Of a stretch of DNA of 64,000 nucleotides, positions 1-11,740 are shown piece by piece. Origin of the DNA: Paroedura picta. Lineage: Eukaryota > Chordata > Lepidosauria > Squamata > Gekkonidae. How positions within the stretch are numbered: the stretch's first letter is position 1; the number at the start of each line of letters is the position of its first letter. The position numbers were made by a program, and so were the translations under genes. The notes under the pieces are model-generated. The model did no database searches, was not told the DNA's origin, and saw only the letters and a program-made list of their open reading frames with translations. Where the stretch lies: NCBI RefSeq assembly GCF_049243985.1, contig NC_135375.1:22134490-22198489 (forward strand), given 5' to 3'.

Positions 1-625
1 CACCACAAAAAGTTGGAAAATCAGAAAATCTAGCAGACTGTTAACGTTCCATTCTTACAGCCATGCGTTGATTCAATGTTGTTGTTTTAAACTTAACCGC
101 AGAAAAGTGTTTTGTAACATTACTGAATGAGTGAGGATAAGGACAGAGAGCAAAGCAGATGGCCAGGCTTGTCTTGAGCAAGTCCTCAAGGGATGTCCTA
201 GAAATTTTCTAAATAAAATCAGTACTAAATAGGAATCCAAAGAAGACACAATGATAATATTAATCAGACTCACTGGGAACATTTTTATGACCCTTGCCAT
301 TGCAGCATTAGAACAGCTATTTATAGGATTCTAGGCTGGGGTTTTAGGGGAGGAAACACCCATAGCATATCACACTGTCGATTATATTACAGCTCAGCAA
401 AAATTAACAGGAAGCACACATGCAAGACATGGCAGTTCCCTTACTGACCCTGCAGAACGGTCTTTGTGGAAAATCTCTTGCTTAAGAAGCCAACGGGCTC
501 TCACCTCTTTTGTGCAATCGATCACTTCCACCTTCATGCATTAACATCTTCTTTATGGACTCTTTGCATGAGTAAACCAGAAAGAGGCATGTGTTTGTGG
601 GGGCGAGGTCATGTGACACCCACAC
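1..625. other. intergenic, no recognised feature
   Basis: I find no coding exon, RNA gene or recognisable repeat in this AT-rich stretch. Open frames here are short and do not resemble any protein I know. It belongs to the left flank of PTGER4. Confidence 0.5.
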
Positions 626-839
626 CCACACATGGTCCAAGGATGGGCCAGAGGCCTAGATGGCCTGAGTAACCTATAAGGAGGGAGGACAGCAAAGGTT
701 TGCAGAATGGGTGGGGTGAACTGGCAGAGAGGCCACACATGGTCCAAGGATGGGCCAGAGGCCTAGATGGCCTGAGTAACCTATAAGGAGGGAGGACAGC
801 AAAGGTTTGCAGAATGGGTGGGGTGAACTGGCAGAGAGG
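626..839. repeat. perfect tandem duplication, 107 bp unit x 2
   Basis: Bases 626-732 are repeated without a visible difference at 733-839. The second copy is followed by unrelated sequence (ccaacg). The identity implies a very recent duplication or an assembly artefact. Three overlapping minus-strand open frames contain the same peptide twice only because of this duplication, and I do not regard them as genes. Confidence 0.9.
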
Positions 840-2435
840 CCAACGAAACAGTGATAGCAACGAGTTTGTTCGGCTGACACAACAGCTGAAGAAACAGCAG
901 CCTGACCCACCTCGTCTGGTTGAGTCAGATGCTAAGAAGACAAAAGTCCAACTGAGAAAATGGACTGGAGGAGCGGCAGGAATGCAAGGATTTTATAGCT
1001 GTTGGTCTAGGAAGGCTAACTGCTGCCTGAGTGTGAACCAGTCACCCAGGGCAAAGAGAAAGCAAACAATTCCAGCCTAGGAGACCGTAACATTGGAGCC
1101 CTGTTATTAACCAGCTGGAGAGATACAGATGGGGACTGCCTGCACCTTTCGCCATTTATCTTTGCAACGAAAAGGGCTAGAGGCTTTAAAAAAACACACA
1201 GAAGAAGCTGGGGATTCAGAGGAAATGGTCGCCTGCAGCCACAGATCATTATAACGTTATTGCATGATAGCACCATAGTGCTTATCAATGGTTTCTTTGG
1301 GGGAGGGGCTCAAAAAAAGTCCTCTGGTTGTATGTTTGTTGTATAATCATTAATTGTTATTAGTAGAGAGACACTTCCTGGAATCCCCTAGCTGAAAATA
1401 TCTATGAAAATTGCTGTTTCTGATTGATACTGAGATTTTTCTGGAACACTAGCAGAAATCTGGGATTCTTAGGCATGACAAAAAGCACACATTCAACAAA
1501 AAAGTCAGTGCTCTTTTTTGTGCCCAGATGCCTGCTGTCAGGTGTTTTGTTGTTCTTTGATGCTCTGAATTTCCCAAGAGTGGCATTTCTCCCTTCCAAT
1601 CAGATCACAGCACAGAGGTGAATGCTCCCAGCCAATCACCTTTCACGACAAGGCACGGAGAATGAAATTCTGTGGAGGAGTCTGTCCTAAATTGTACATT
1701 GTACTGCTCCAAATGCATGCAAATGCACTGGGGATTCTTTAGCATCGGGGGAACATCTCTTGATCCCCTCCCTCTACCCATGCTACCCTTCATCATCACA
1801 AATATATAAAAAACCTTACAGAGTTTCATTTTAAAGTTTTGATAGTTTTAATCCAGCTCATATGTAAAATATAATTTACCATGGATTCCATTTTTCAGGG
1901 TTTGAAGGAATTGCAAAAAAAAAAAAAAGCACAAATATTGAAAATTATCAAAGGGAGGCAAGAGCCCTAAAACAAAATCTTGCACCCAGGGGTCACCTGA
2001 GCCACATCTTACAAAGGCTGCAGCTGATAGAAGGGAAGATTTATTACATAGCAACAAAAACAAGTCACAGCCTGGGAGAATGATAGTCAGTTTGACTTAT
2101 AATTGCATCAGTACACAATTCTGAAAGAGCATATCTAAAAAGATCATCCAGTTTAAAAGACAAATTGGTTCCCCTGAACCGACAACAAACCATTCCAGGA
2201 GCAGGTTGGCCCAGAGGCCACTTTCGACTTGGACATTGCAAATGTTGTGACTTAACTCAAAATATGAAAAGCTTCATTAATCCCTTTGATGGAAAAGAAT
2301 GTGTTTCAAACAACTATACCAGGGAGAGAGGGCTACGTTCTGTGCCACTTGATGCCGTTAGCTTGAAAAACAACTGCCTCAGACCCTCAAATCCGTTCCC
2401 CATCAAAAGTAATATGATCACACTGGCGTCCTCAC
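840..2435. other. intergenic, no recognised feature
   Basis: No exon, RNA gene or clear repeat was recognised. There is a short A-rich run near 1,915-1,928. Open frames are short and without homology that I can see. Confidence 0.4.
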
Positions 2436-2439
2436 TTAG

Positions 2440-2700
2440 GATTGACTGCTCCCGGTTGGGAAATACCTGGAAATTTGGGGGTGGAGCCCAAGGAGATGGG
2501 TTTGGGGAGGGGAGGAACTTCAGCAGGGTATAATGCATAGAGCAGGGGTAGTCAAACTGCAGCCCTCCAGATATCCATGGACTACAATTCCCAGAAGCCC
2601 CTGCCAGCAAACAAGACATCTGGAGGGCCGCAGTTTGACTACCCCTGGCATAGAGTCTGCCTTCCAAAGCAGCCGATGAAGGGGGAGGGGAAAGGTGAAG
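2440..2700 (-). mobile_element. DNA element with GGTTGCCAA-type ends, split by a hairpin MITE
   Basis: The segment gttgggaaatacctgg...gggtggag...tataatgcatagag|...|gcatagagtctgcc...aaagcagcc matches the dispersed element also seen at 9,405, 10,979, 30,463, 45,018 and 50,300. It is in reverse orientation. The hairpin MITE at 2,543-2,647 sits inside it and duplicated GCATAGAG, so the MITE is the younger insertion. The right part decays after about 2,690. Family name unknown to me. Confidence 0.65.
2543..2647. mobile_element. hairpin MITE (hAT-like), 105 bp
   Basis: The element begins CAGGGGTAGTCAAACTGC and ends with the reverse complement, so nearly the whole element is one inverted repeat. 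The flanking 8 bp GCATAGAG (2,535-2,542 and 2,648-2,655) is a perfect target-site duplication. An 8 bp duplication together with CAG...CTG ends is typical of the hAT superfamily. There is no room for a transposase, so it must have been moved in trans. Slightly shorter than the 136 bp full form because of a central deletion. Confidence 0.9.
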
Positions 2701-3509
2701 CAGAAAGTATAGATCTGGTGGGAGGGTGGAATATCAATGCAGAATGACAAAGAGCCACAGTGGAGTGACCAACCTCTTGAGCAACAGCAGCAAAGGCTGA
2801 GACTGTTGCAGAAGAAGGAACATCCATCAGGGTGCTCGTTACCACCAAAGGCTAGAGGACACACCTGGATCCTTGCAGAATAAGGACTGAAAGACCTGGA
2901 CTCCCTGATTAAGTCCTTGCAGGTGCTGGCGTCATTCTCTAGCCATGCCTGTTTGAGGCTGAGGCACTGAGTGCTCAGTCTGGGTGCAATGAGTGAGACT
3001 TCTGCCTTGTCCATGTCCATGCAGCTAAGTGCCCGGCCCGATCTGTCTGTTCCTGATTCAGATTGACCGTGATCTTGTCTGATTGCCATCTGCCTTGACC
3101 CTTGGACTGCCTGATGACCAAGCTGCCTTGCTCATTGCCTCCTGACCTTTGAACTGTGTACTGACCTGACTTCTTTCTGCTGCTCACAGACAGGTAAAAG
3201 ACTGCCTTGACTGTGTGTGTATCTCAGCAGCTGGCTGAAGCTTTGTAAACATCCCTTCACTGTGTTGTTGGCCTCCAGCCGGGACTGATAACTGCACAGC
3301 TGGGAATTCTGCTAGCTCCAAGACCTGCATAGGCCAAGCCCAGTGGTCAGCCCGGGAGAGATGTTGCATTTCCAGCCCAGCCAGGGATGGACCAGCACAA
3401 TCTTCTTCCTTTTTTGCATTTATGGACTAACAGAAAAGAGCCAGCAATCCATGTCTTCTCTTCCTTCATTTCTTTAATGTGTCCACACTGAGGCTACTGT
3501 ACACTACCA
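2701..3509. other. intergenic, no recognised feature
   Basis: The minus-strand open frame of 189 codons that ends here runs through the hairpin MITE and resembles no protein I know. I read it as chance. No other feature is seen. Confidence 0.4.
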
Positions 3510-3590
3510 CAGGCTTTCTTAGCCAGGTTTTGTGAAAACCTGGGATTTTTTGATGGCCCTGGAAGGGTTGCCCGAATGGGTAGAAGAGAA
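3510..3590 (-). mobile_element. hAT element fragment (larger family)
   Basis: The sequence ttcttagccaggttttgtg...gatggccctggaagggtt matches the end region of the larger hAT family (compare 11,741 onward). Only about 80 bp remain. Confidence 0.6.
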
Positions 3591-3689
3591 TGAAAACTTG
3601 CACTCCACTGGAGGGCTACGGGTTTCTGCCAATGTCATGAGGAAGCAACATTAAAACCCATGAACAATGAGAGGCTGGGTGGGGGCAAA

Positions 3690-3775
3690 TTCCTTGTGTG
3701 GAAATGGTCTTGAAAATCCTATGGGGCCGCTGTATGTCAGCTGCAACTCGATCTCACATTCTACCACGAACTACA
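3690..3775 (+). mobile_element. SINE/LINE tail fragment (Bov-B-like tail)
   Basis: The stretch gtcttgaaaatcctatgggg...gtcagctgcaactcgat is the same tail that ends the 5S-derived SINE at 58,495-58,722. It is an isolated 3' fragment. Confidence 0.5.
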
Positions 3776-3779
3776 TCAA

Positions 3780-5412
3780 TTTAAGATATAATATGTTTCC
3801 AATGCGTAATGCGGATTAACTGAGGCACAAATAACATTGAAACGTGCACCCACTTTACAAGAAATATTTGGTGTTAGAAAACACAAAGTGGCATAAAATT
3901 AAGAATCATAAATCTGATTTGCACAGGGGGAAAGGAAAACTGATTTGGGACGGGAATAAGAAATCTGAACTTGTCCCCCTTCCACTCCAGAGAAAATTAT
4001 AGTTTCTTAGGAAGTAATTGACACCTTGTACCACAAGCTGGTTAAACTGGAAAACCACAGGCTTAAAGGGGATTAAATGGAGTGAAATCCAAATGCTGGG
4101 GCATTTTGCAGCAGAACTGACAAAATACACCTCCGGTAATCAACCAGTTGGTGGAGAGTATTATGAAAGATCTGCATAAACCTTTGTATTTACTGAACAC
4201 AACCTGAGCTTTCAAGACAATCTCTGAATTATTAGCAGCCACTCATAGTAGTTAGATCTCTTTTAAGCACTTTGCAGGGAAGAACTGGATCAGAGGTGGC
4301 AGGGATCAGGACAATCCAGTCCCTGTTTAAGATATATAACTTGTTGATAATTGATTTTTGAAAGGCACAGAGTCTTTAATAAAAATTAGATTCTGTTTGA
4401 TTCGGTGAGGTTCATTCTCTCTCTCACCCCCTCCCCTCCAAGTTAAGGGTGTGTTTAAACTAGACGCCTGAATAGAATTACCCTCCCTGAAGTCAAACAA
4501 GCCTCCCCCCCAAGCAATAGATTTTAAAGCAGAGAAGGAAACTAGCACCAGGAATAGTGCAATTTGCCGTGCCTATACTAATTAAAAACCAACCAACCAA
4601 CAAGCCAAACACCACTTTTAGTGGCTTGAAATATGGATTGGGTTATCAGAGATTGGGTTGTAAATACATTTGCCTGTTCGGCAAACTCAAATGGAATGTG
4701 GTTTTAAGAGTTCTTTGTTAGCATAACAGGTTGAACAGTAGGAAGTAGGTCTGTAAACAAAACCCATGCTTCCCGGGGGTATTCCCAGGTGTGAGTGCCT
4801 CCTGGAACACATTTGGTAGCGCTCCCCCTCGTCCAGCTCCAGCCATGCTGAGTCATCCTCACGGAATTGGTGCATGCATTCAGGATAACCCGTCTCAATG
4901 CTGACAATTTTTGGTACTCCTGCATTGTGTACTGGGGTACTGTGCTATGTTCAACCCTCTTGATATGTGCAATTATGCACGAATAAGGCAACGAACTTTT
5001 CAATTTCAGTAAAAATGATTGGTGGAATGTTCCAGCCCTGTAGAGGCCCTTCCCTCTCTCACCCCTCCTCCTGTCAATTGCAACTTGTCAGTGAGTGGAG
5101 GAGACCACCAAGATTTCCCAAAAGGCTGGTGTTATGTGAAGGTAGATTCCTCCTTTGTGCCCCAAATCCTCTCCAGAATTTGGGAGCTCTGTAGGGAGCC
5201 TGCCACACTCATCCATCACTCTCCCTCCAAAGGCCCTTGTGGGGGAGAGGCAACTCCAAAGATGTAGAATATATTCTGTCACCAGGAACTTGAAGAGGGA
5301 CACAAAGGAAGGAACATGAAGGAAGGAACATAAAGGCATTTCCCAAATGGGTGGGAATTAATTCATTATTGTGTGTTTTTAATTTTGAAAAAACATTTCT
5401 CGGATGATATGA
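3780..5412. other. intergenic, no recognised feature
   Basis: I see no exon, RNA gene or known repeat here. Confidence 0.4.
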
Positions 5413-5417
5413 CCATA

Positions 5418-5430
5418 TATTATTATTATT

Positions 5431-5463
<33 letters not shown>

Positions 5464-5508
5464 ATTATTATTTTCATCATCATCATAATCATCATCATCA
5501 TCATCATT
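5418..5508. repeat. compound trinucleotide microsatellite
   Basis: TTA repeats, then TTG repeats, then TTA and TCA repeats. The histidine-rich open frame across it is an artefact of the TCA tract. Confidence 0.95.
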
Positions 5509-5509
5509 T

Positions 5510-6715
5510 TAATGTCTTACCTGCCACTCTTGGCAAGCCGGCTCATGGTGGGTCACAGCATAAAAACCCCACGGCAATAAAATCCCATTAAAACCCCCAT
5601 TAGAAATACCATATAGTCACGTTGACCCTCCCCTCCCAAAATGGCCAACGATGGGCCTGGTGGGGAGGGGAGGGGGCCCGGGTGGGTGGATACACAGCTA
5701 TACTTCCCATCCATGCAAGCCAAAATGGTACCTGACACTCAGAAAGTGGTACAGGCCACAGGGATCATGAGGAGGAGATGGAGGTAAGGCGGGGAAGGCA
5801 TTGGGTACAAACCAGGGAGGGTAGCTGACTTCATGCCAAACGTAGGAGTTTCCAGTATCTGGCTGACCTTTGCTGGAGAGAATGTCTGATCAACCAAGAC
5901 TGGTCTGATTTAACAAAGCTGCTCTAAAGTTCTTCCATGTTGAATGGAAACCACAGGTTAGAAACTGCAAGGAAGGTGAAACCGCTGCAGCTTCACTACG
6001 GCTTCAGCCCACAACTTTTTCCTGTGCCAACATGCATCAAAATGTCCCTCATTAGCAGAAAAGCCACACTGGTTCTGTTATCCATAGTGATATTAGATTT
6101 CCTTTGTCCTTCTTCGGAACTCGAGTCTGAGATAGAAACTTTACACCTACATTCCAACATGTTCGACTTTCAGTGATTCAACGGAAGCTAGAACGTGAGG
6201 CCAAGAGCATTTTCTCATGCTTGGCTTCAAATTCTGTTGTTTTGTTTGGATTTAAAACCCAAACTGGTCAGAAGGCTCATTCACAATACAAATGCCTTTC
6301 GTCCACTTTAACTTCTACTGAGGTGACAATAAGGAATTAATACAAAGGGCATAATAATGGCTCAGGTTCATTTAAGACTCACATGTGAAATCACTCCAGA
6401 CCATAAGATGCTCTAAAGGCACAAGCAAGACTTGGTATATAGTAATTAAAAGTAAAAACAAGAATTCCAAAGAATATGTACAGAGTGTATTTCTTGCAAT
6501 GATGAGTGAACTTATCAGGGTTTAGAATATGTGTTTCCACCGAAAGGTATGACTCAAATTCTGTTCCCTCTTTTTCTAGAAATCAAGCGCTGAAACAGGA
6601 ACAGATATTTGTGTATGATTAAAAGTTTCATTCTTTATTGAAAACCTCTGGTTGGTTCCAGTAGAAAATCTGGCTGATCTCTCAAATACATGATCCTTGT
6701 TCCATTCTGTCGTTT
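5510..6715. other. intergenic, no recognised feature
   Basis: No supported feature. AT-rich, with only short open frames. Confidence 0.4.
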
Positions 6716-6721
6716 GCATGC

Positions 6722-6830
6722 GTACGAAAGCTCAGGCCTCGAATAAATCTTTGTTGGTCTTAAAGGCGCTATTGGACTCAATTTTCGTTGTGCTACTTCA
6801 GACCAACATGGGTACCCCTTTGAATATAAC
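6722..6830 (+). mobile_element. inverted-end element (gttggtcttaaaggtgc family), half copy
   Basis: The stretch gaataaatctttgttggtct followed by taaaggcgctattggactc and a 'cttcagaccaacatgg' end matches the right half of the complete unit at 30,984-31,262. Only this half is present. Confidence 0.7.
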
Positions 6831-6907
6831 TTAAAGCTAGTGTAGCAGTTATCTAAATAAATTCATCTGTAAGCCATAGGAGCCTGGGTTCATATCTTAC
6901 CAGAGCC

Positions 6908-7155
6908 TTAGAAGAAGAAGATTTTTATAGCCTGCTTTTCTGTACCTTAAGGAGTCTCAAAAAGACTTACAATCGCATTCCACTCCTCTCTCCAGAACAA
7001 GCACCCTGTGAGGTAATTGGAGCAGAGAGAGAGCTCTCAAAGAACTGTGACTGGCCCAAGGTCACCTAACAGGCTTCATGAGGAGGAGTGGGGAATCAAA
7101 CCTGGGTCTTCAGATTAGAGTCTGCTGCTCTTAGCCACTACACCCCACCTGTTCT
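6908..7155 (-). mobile_element. tRNA-derived SINE (type A, CTT tail)
   Basis: In reverse orientation it has a tRNA-like head with an A box near the right end (gtggctaagagcagc) and a B box (caggtttgattcccc), then the conserved body (caaggtcac, ggtgtctg-like and gtaagtctttttgagactcc) and an AAG tail at the left. This is the most abundant SINE of the window. Confidence 0.85.
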
Positions 7156-7159
7156 CCCA

Positions 7160-7895
7160 TTGTTTATCCGCCAGCAGACGGGGTTATTATGGGGATTACC
7201 AAAATAATAAATGTGAAATATACCATATAGGAAGTGCTATACAAATGTCTTGGGGTGCCCAGGAGAAAGACAGGGATGTAAATATTTTAAATACTGAATA
7301 CAGACAAAACTATTATTCCCATAAATCCAGGACTCCTGGCAAGGCAGGCACCTTTAACAAAATTTAAAAAGCAGAAACAGCAGAACGAGCAATCAGGAAC
7401 CTAACAAAAAGGGGCAGTAGAATAATGAACATGCCATCAGCATTGTTGGTTGGAGCAAGAAGGCCTTTCTTAAGGCTTGCAAAGTGGGGAAGATATGCAT
7501 ATAATTATAATTAATAACCATATTCCTTAATACTAAAGCCACCACAAAGAAGGTCCTGTCCAAGAAGCTATTCAGCTAGTGGCCAGTCAGTGAGGAGGAA
7601 CATAACATAGGCATCCAAACTTCACGGTATCAGATTTGTCATTCCCTCCCACAACAAATATTTTGGTTCCTGTCAAGAGGCAGATTTCAGAGCAGAAACT
7701 TGTTTATGTTCCCTGATTGCACCCCAAAAGACCACATCACCAAATTCTTATCTGAATTTGTGCAGAAGAGACTTCTTTGCCCCTGTATTCAAGAACTCGG
7801 AAAAATTCACCTTAACAGAGTATTGAGGCCATGGTCTCTATTATATCCGTGAGTCCAGTGAAGACACGGACACCTCAGCTCCAATCAACCAACAC
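7160..7895. other. intergenic; possible decayed LINE 3' UTR
   Basis: The part at about 7,265-7,490 resembles the 3' end of an L2-type LINE in reverse, but the match is from memory and weak. Nothing else is recognised. Confidence 0.3.
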
Positions 7896-7902
7896 TTTAG
7901 TA

Positions 7903-8290
7903 GGAGAGCCAGCTTGGTGTAGTAGTTAGGAGTGCGGACTTCTAGTCTGGCGAGCTGAGTTTGATTCGCCGTTCCTCCTCCACATGCAGCCAGCTGGGTG
8001 GCCTTGGGCTCACCACAGCACTGATAAAGCTGTTCTGATCAAGCAGGAATATCAGAGCTCTCTCAGCCTCATCTCCCTCACAGGGTGTCTGTTGTGGGGA
8101 GAGGAAAGGGAAGCTGAAGCAACTGTAAGCCACTTTGAGACTCCTTCGGGTAGAGAAATGTGGCATATATGAACCAACTCTTCTTCAGTAATATCAGGGC
8201 TCTTTCAGCCTCACCCGCCTCACAGGATGTCTGTTGTGGGGAGAGGAAAGGGAAGCTGAAGGTAAGCCACTTTGAGGCATATAAGAATAA
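7903..8290 (+). mobile_element. tRNA-derived SINE (type A) with a duplicated 3' body
   Basis: Head gagccagcttggtgtagtag, B box gagtttgattcg, body and tail (ggcatatatgaaccaactct) end near 8,190. A second copy of the body (aatatcagggctctttcagcc to about 8,290) follows directly. Similar tail-body repetition is present at 61,441-61,860, so this may be a structural variant of the family. Confidence 0.8.
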
Positions 8291-8294
8291 GGTG

Positions 8295-9400
8295 ACCAGA
8301 ACTTATATACATGTTTGGCGCTCCCACCAAGACATCTCATTGGTCCTTACCAGAAGCCCATGATAGGTCTGTAAGCCTGTCCGCTGATTGGTTAGAACCC
8401 GGTAACCAGTGAATCCCTAACATGAGTTCAGAATTTCAGTCTTTGTTCCGAGCACATGGCTCCAGAATGACCACAGACACGAGTTTCCAAGGGGGTACAA
8501 TCCAACTGTAGCCTCTATTGGCATTTCCTGTACTAAACTGTTACCGTTACTGTATGGAAAATAATTTTCTAAAAAAATTCATTCCAGAGGTGTAAAGATA
8601 AAGCAATGCCCTTCTGTTTTCCTTCCTGTTATTTGTTTAAGGAAAATGAGATTATTTGTCAAAAGTGGAAAACATAGTTCTAAGGGAGTCCAACGAAGTA
8701 TGCAGAGCATAGCGATAGGAGATAAGATTAGCCACCCACATGGTTCCAATTGCTCCCCACCCCAAGAGAGAAGTGACAAAGGTGTCTGCATAACCTACAG
8801 CTAAGTGGTTCCAATTAGTCAACCTCCTTAAGAGCCTACACAGATCTGACAACAGAAACAAACGTCAAGACCTGGGATTTTTAAAAAATTGGAATCTGCT
8901 TAGGGCTCCTTTTGTACCCAGCAGCGGAAGTGTCTTGACCAGGCTATAAAACTGTCCTTTGGAAACCCTTGGCCTGGCACAGAACACCCCCTAATAATTG
9001 GTCCATCCATGGCAGGGATGCTGGGCGAGGGGCAGAAGAAAGAAAACTCAAGAGAGTGACATTCTGCTGAGCCTCAATCCAGTTGCCCTTCAACAGCAAT
9101 AAATGGGAGATTAGAGAAACAATTATGGGAGAAGTGGGAGCCATGAAATGTTGTGGACATGAGAGGGAATCTGTGAAATTGGAGGTGGGGTAAGAAGAGT
9201 GGAAAGAAGCTGTGATGGGGTCCTGTAGATCCTTGTGCTGGGGGGTTCTGCAGCTGTCCTGACTCTTCTCCAGACTCAACGCGCTGAGGAAATATTCCAG
9301 ATTTTCGCACAGACGCTGGTTTCTGGACCCAGTGGGAGCAGTAGCCCAGCCTAGAGATCGCATGGAGTATGCGCTGGGCCTGGGGGCAGCTTCCCAACAG
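8295..9400. other. intergenic, no recognised feature
   Basis: The two overlapping minus-strand frames of 139 and 192 codons (8,944-9,652) resemble no known protein, and the second runs into a repeat at 9,405. I treat them as chance. Confidence 0.4.
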
Positions 9401-9404
9401 CTTG

Positions 9405-9615
9405 GGGCTCCATGCTAGGGATGCCTGCCTCCAAATGAGACCTGGGGACCCCCCAGAATTACAGCTCAGCTCCAGACCACAGAACGCAGTTCCCTTGAAA
9501 AAAATTAATACGTACTTTGGAGGGTGGCATTGTAACCCACTAATGTCCCTGTTCTTCCCGGCTCCATCCCCAAATCCCCAGAGGTTTCCACACCTGGATC
9601 TGGCCACCCTACCTC
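9405..9615 (+). mobile_element. DNA element with GGTTGCCAA-type ends
   Basis: It carries the diagnostic order: cctccaaatgagacctgggg, aattacagctcagctccaga, 'tttggagggtggcattgtaa', then a C-rich segment ending 'tctggccaccct'. Same family as 45,018 and 50,300. About 210 bp with no coding capacity. Confidence 0.7.
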
Positions 9616-9807
9616 CCCATCCCCTACTGGTTGCCGGGAAGACCCGGTACACTACTCCACACTTACAGATTGCTGATTTTTAAAAAATTGAAAAAGTCTC
9701 CCCGGTCTCGTGGAGAGATGGGTGGCCACTGCTGTGGTAGGAAAACTGTGGGGAGACCTGTCACGAGGAAATCCAGCTGCCATTGTGCTGTATCTACAGC
9801 CACACCA

Positions 9808-9855
9808 ACAATGGTGGTAGTAGTAGTGGTGGTAGTAGTAGTGGTGGTGGTGGGG
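9808..9855. repeat. GGT/AGT microsatellite
   Basis: Mixed GGT and AGT units. It produces the valine-only open frame on the + strand. Confidence 0.95.
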
Positions 9856-9859
9856 AGAA

Positions 9860-10480
9860 CGTGAGTTATTTAAGGGCCTTAGCACCAGAGGATTTGCAAG
9901 GGCCTAGCAGAGTACAATTGCAGCAGGAGTAGCCAGACTGGGGGCAGAGGTGAGCCTCACAGTGGAAAGAGGCGTCCCTCCAAGTGCTCTCAAAGAGGGA
10001 AAGGAGGACAGGAGAGAGGCTACAGCCCTGATCCATGGGGGGAAGGCATCTTATGGGGCCCCTGGAAGCTCAGGGCCCATAGCATGTGCTATATGAATAA
10101 ATCAGCCCGGGGGGGGGGGACCCAATTTCAGAAAGAAATGGAAAGCACCAAGGCTTTCTGATCTTTCCTCATGGTCAATGCGAGATCTGGGAAGTCCCCT
10201 TCTCTTTTCCAGCCATTGAATCATTCTGAATCTTATTTTCATTATGTTTCAGATTTTTAAACCTCAGAAAACCGAGTTGAGTGTTGCGTTTATTTTGCAT
10301 GACTCACAGCGAATCTGGGGACTTTGACTACTAAAAGTGGGGATAGGCTCTGCTTAGAAAATGCAAAACTATTAGGAGCTCTAAACTATTAGGAGTGTTT
10401 GATTGAGGCCGGGGTGGGGAGATGACCACAGCTGCGAACTGTGGATCCCGCCCTATGTTGCATGGTGTTGTTAAGCACTG
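9860..10480. other. intergenic, no recognised feature
   Basis: No supported feature. A G run is present at about 10,109-10,118. Confidence 0.4.
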
Positions 10481-10489
10481 ATGATTAGA

Positions 10490-10735
10490 ACACTTGTGTT
10501 ACATCTTTTTAGGGCCACGTTATCGGCCTTTGCTGGAAAACCTGAATTGCGGTTTGGGACTATTTGACTTACACTGCCATCTTGGTATTTTTGATATTGA
10601 TATTGTTATTACTGTACTGGTTCTAATGTTTTAAGGGGGGTTATGGGTATTTTATGACTTGATTTTATATTGTAAGCTGCAACAAGAGGAGATTGTTGAG
10701 AGTGGCGGGGTATAAATCGAAGCATTAAGTGAATG
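10490..10735 (+). mobile_element. L2-type LINE 3' UTR
   Basis: The end 'gattttatattgtaagctgc ... gagagtggcggggtataaat' followed by AATG/TGAA repeats is typical of the 3' ends of L2-like LINEs in reptiles. Only the untranslated tail is visible. Confidence 0.55.
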
Positions 10736-10860
10736 AATGAATGAATGAATGAATGAATGAATGAATGAATGAATGAATGAATGAATGGATCGATGGATGG
10801 ATGGATGGATGGATGGATGGATGGATGGATGGATGGATGGATGGATGGATGGATGGATGG
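10731..10860. repeat. AATG tract followed by GATG tract
   Basis: About 13 AATG units pass directly into about 17 GATG units, adjoining the LINE tail at 10,490-10,735. It was probably seeded by that tail. The serine/isoleucine/histidine frame and the methionine/aspartate/glycine frame over it are artefacts. Confidence 0.95.
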
Positions 10861-10978
10861 AACATCCACACAACAAATGTGAGGTTTGAGTTTCGTACCA
10901 GAAGTTCTGGCCATAACTGTCAGAGAAAGGAAGTCTTGTTGTTGTTCAGTGGTCTCCGGATGCATGTGGTATTATTAT

Positions 10979-11185
10979 TAGGCTTGCCAACCTCTAGGTG
11001 AGGCCTGGAGATCACAATTCCAATGAATTTCCAGAGTGCCAAGACCAATTCCCTTGGAGAAAAAGGCCATTTGGGAAGTTGTCTCCTATGGAATTATACT
11101 CCATGGAGCTCCCTTCTCTCTTCAAACTCGTCTCGCTCAAGCTCTGTTCCCAATTTTCCCAATCTGCCATCGGCAAACCTAGCTA
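10979..11185 (+). mobile_element. DNA element with GGTTGCCAA-type ends, diverged
   Basis: It starts aggcttgccaacctctaggt, contains 'gaccaattcccttggagaaa' and the 'ctcccttctctcttc' C-rich part, and ends near 'ggcaaacctagct'. Older than the copy at 9,405. Confidence 0.65.
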
Positions 11186-11214
11186 TTACACAAATTTAGA
11201 GTGTCCCACACAAC

Positions 11215-11445
11215 ACATAAGGCACTGTGCAGTGGTCAGAATTGGGATTTGGTTCTGGGGGACCTGGGTTCAAATCTCACACTGCTATGATGCTTGGCGG
11301 ATGATCTTGAGCCAAGTCACTTTCTCAATCTGACCTACCTCACAGGGTTGTTGCAGTGATGACCAATTGGAGGAAGGGAGAACAAAGCCCATCACCTTGA
11401 TCCCCTCAAGGAAGAAAGGGTGGGATAAAAATATACCAGTCTCCA
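11215..11445 (+). mobile_element. MIR-like tRNA-derived SINE (type C)
   Basis: It has a tRNA-type head (gcagtggtcagaattggg), the B box tgggttcaaatctcac, then 'gagccaagtcac', 'cctacctcacagggttgttg' and a 'gtgggataaaaatatacc' end. This is the common lizard SINE with a MIR-like body. Confidence 0.75.
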
Positions 11446-11740
11446 CACTGTGTTTAATATATCCATGCAAATTTCCAACAGAAAATGCTGCCTACACAAT
11501 CCTCAGAACATTTGCTTGAAAAATAGATCTACCGAAGAGACCTGATTAAAGTAGATCTATTAACACTTTAAAGGACTTAATATCAAATTGTATCACTTAG
11601 CCAACGGAAACACCCCTGACATTTAAAATACCAAATTAGATTACTTAGCCAATTCAACATCTTGGATATTTTAAAAACAAGAAGCACAACAAAATTGTTA
11701 TTAGGAGTCACCTCTCCAACATGCACTGTACTCCTTAGAT

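Noticed and set aside
2520-3089. 189-codon minus frame
   Set aside because: It runs through a hairpin MITE and resembles no protein.
9074-9652. 192-codon minus frame and its overlapping neighbour
   Set aside because: Part lies in a repeat element, there are no exon signals, and there is no recognisable similarity.
10609-11001. Serine/isoleucine/histidine and methionine/aspartate/glycine repeat proteins
   Set aside because: Translations of the AATG/GATG microsatellite.
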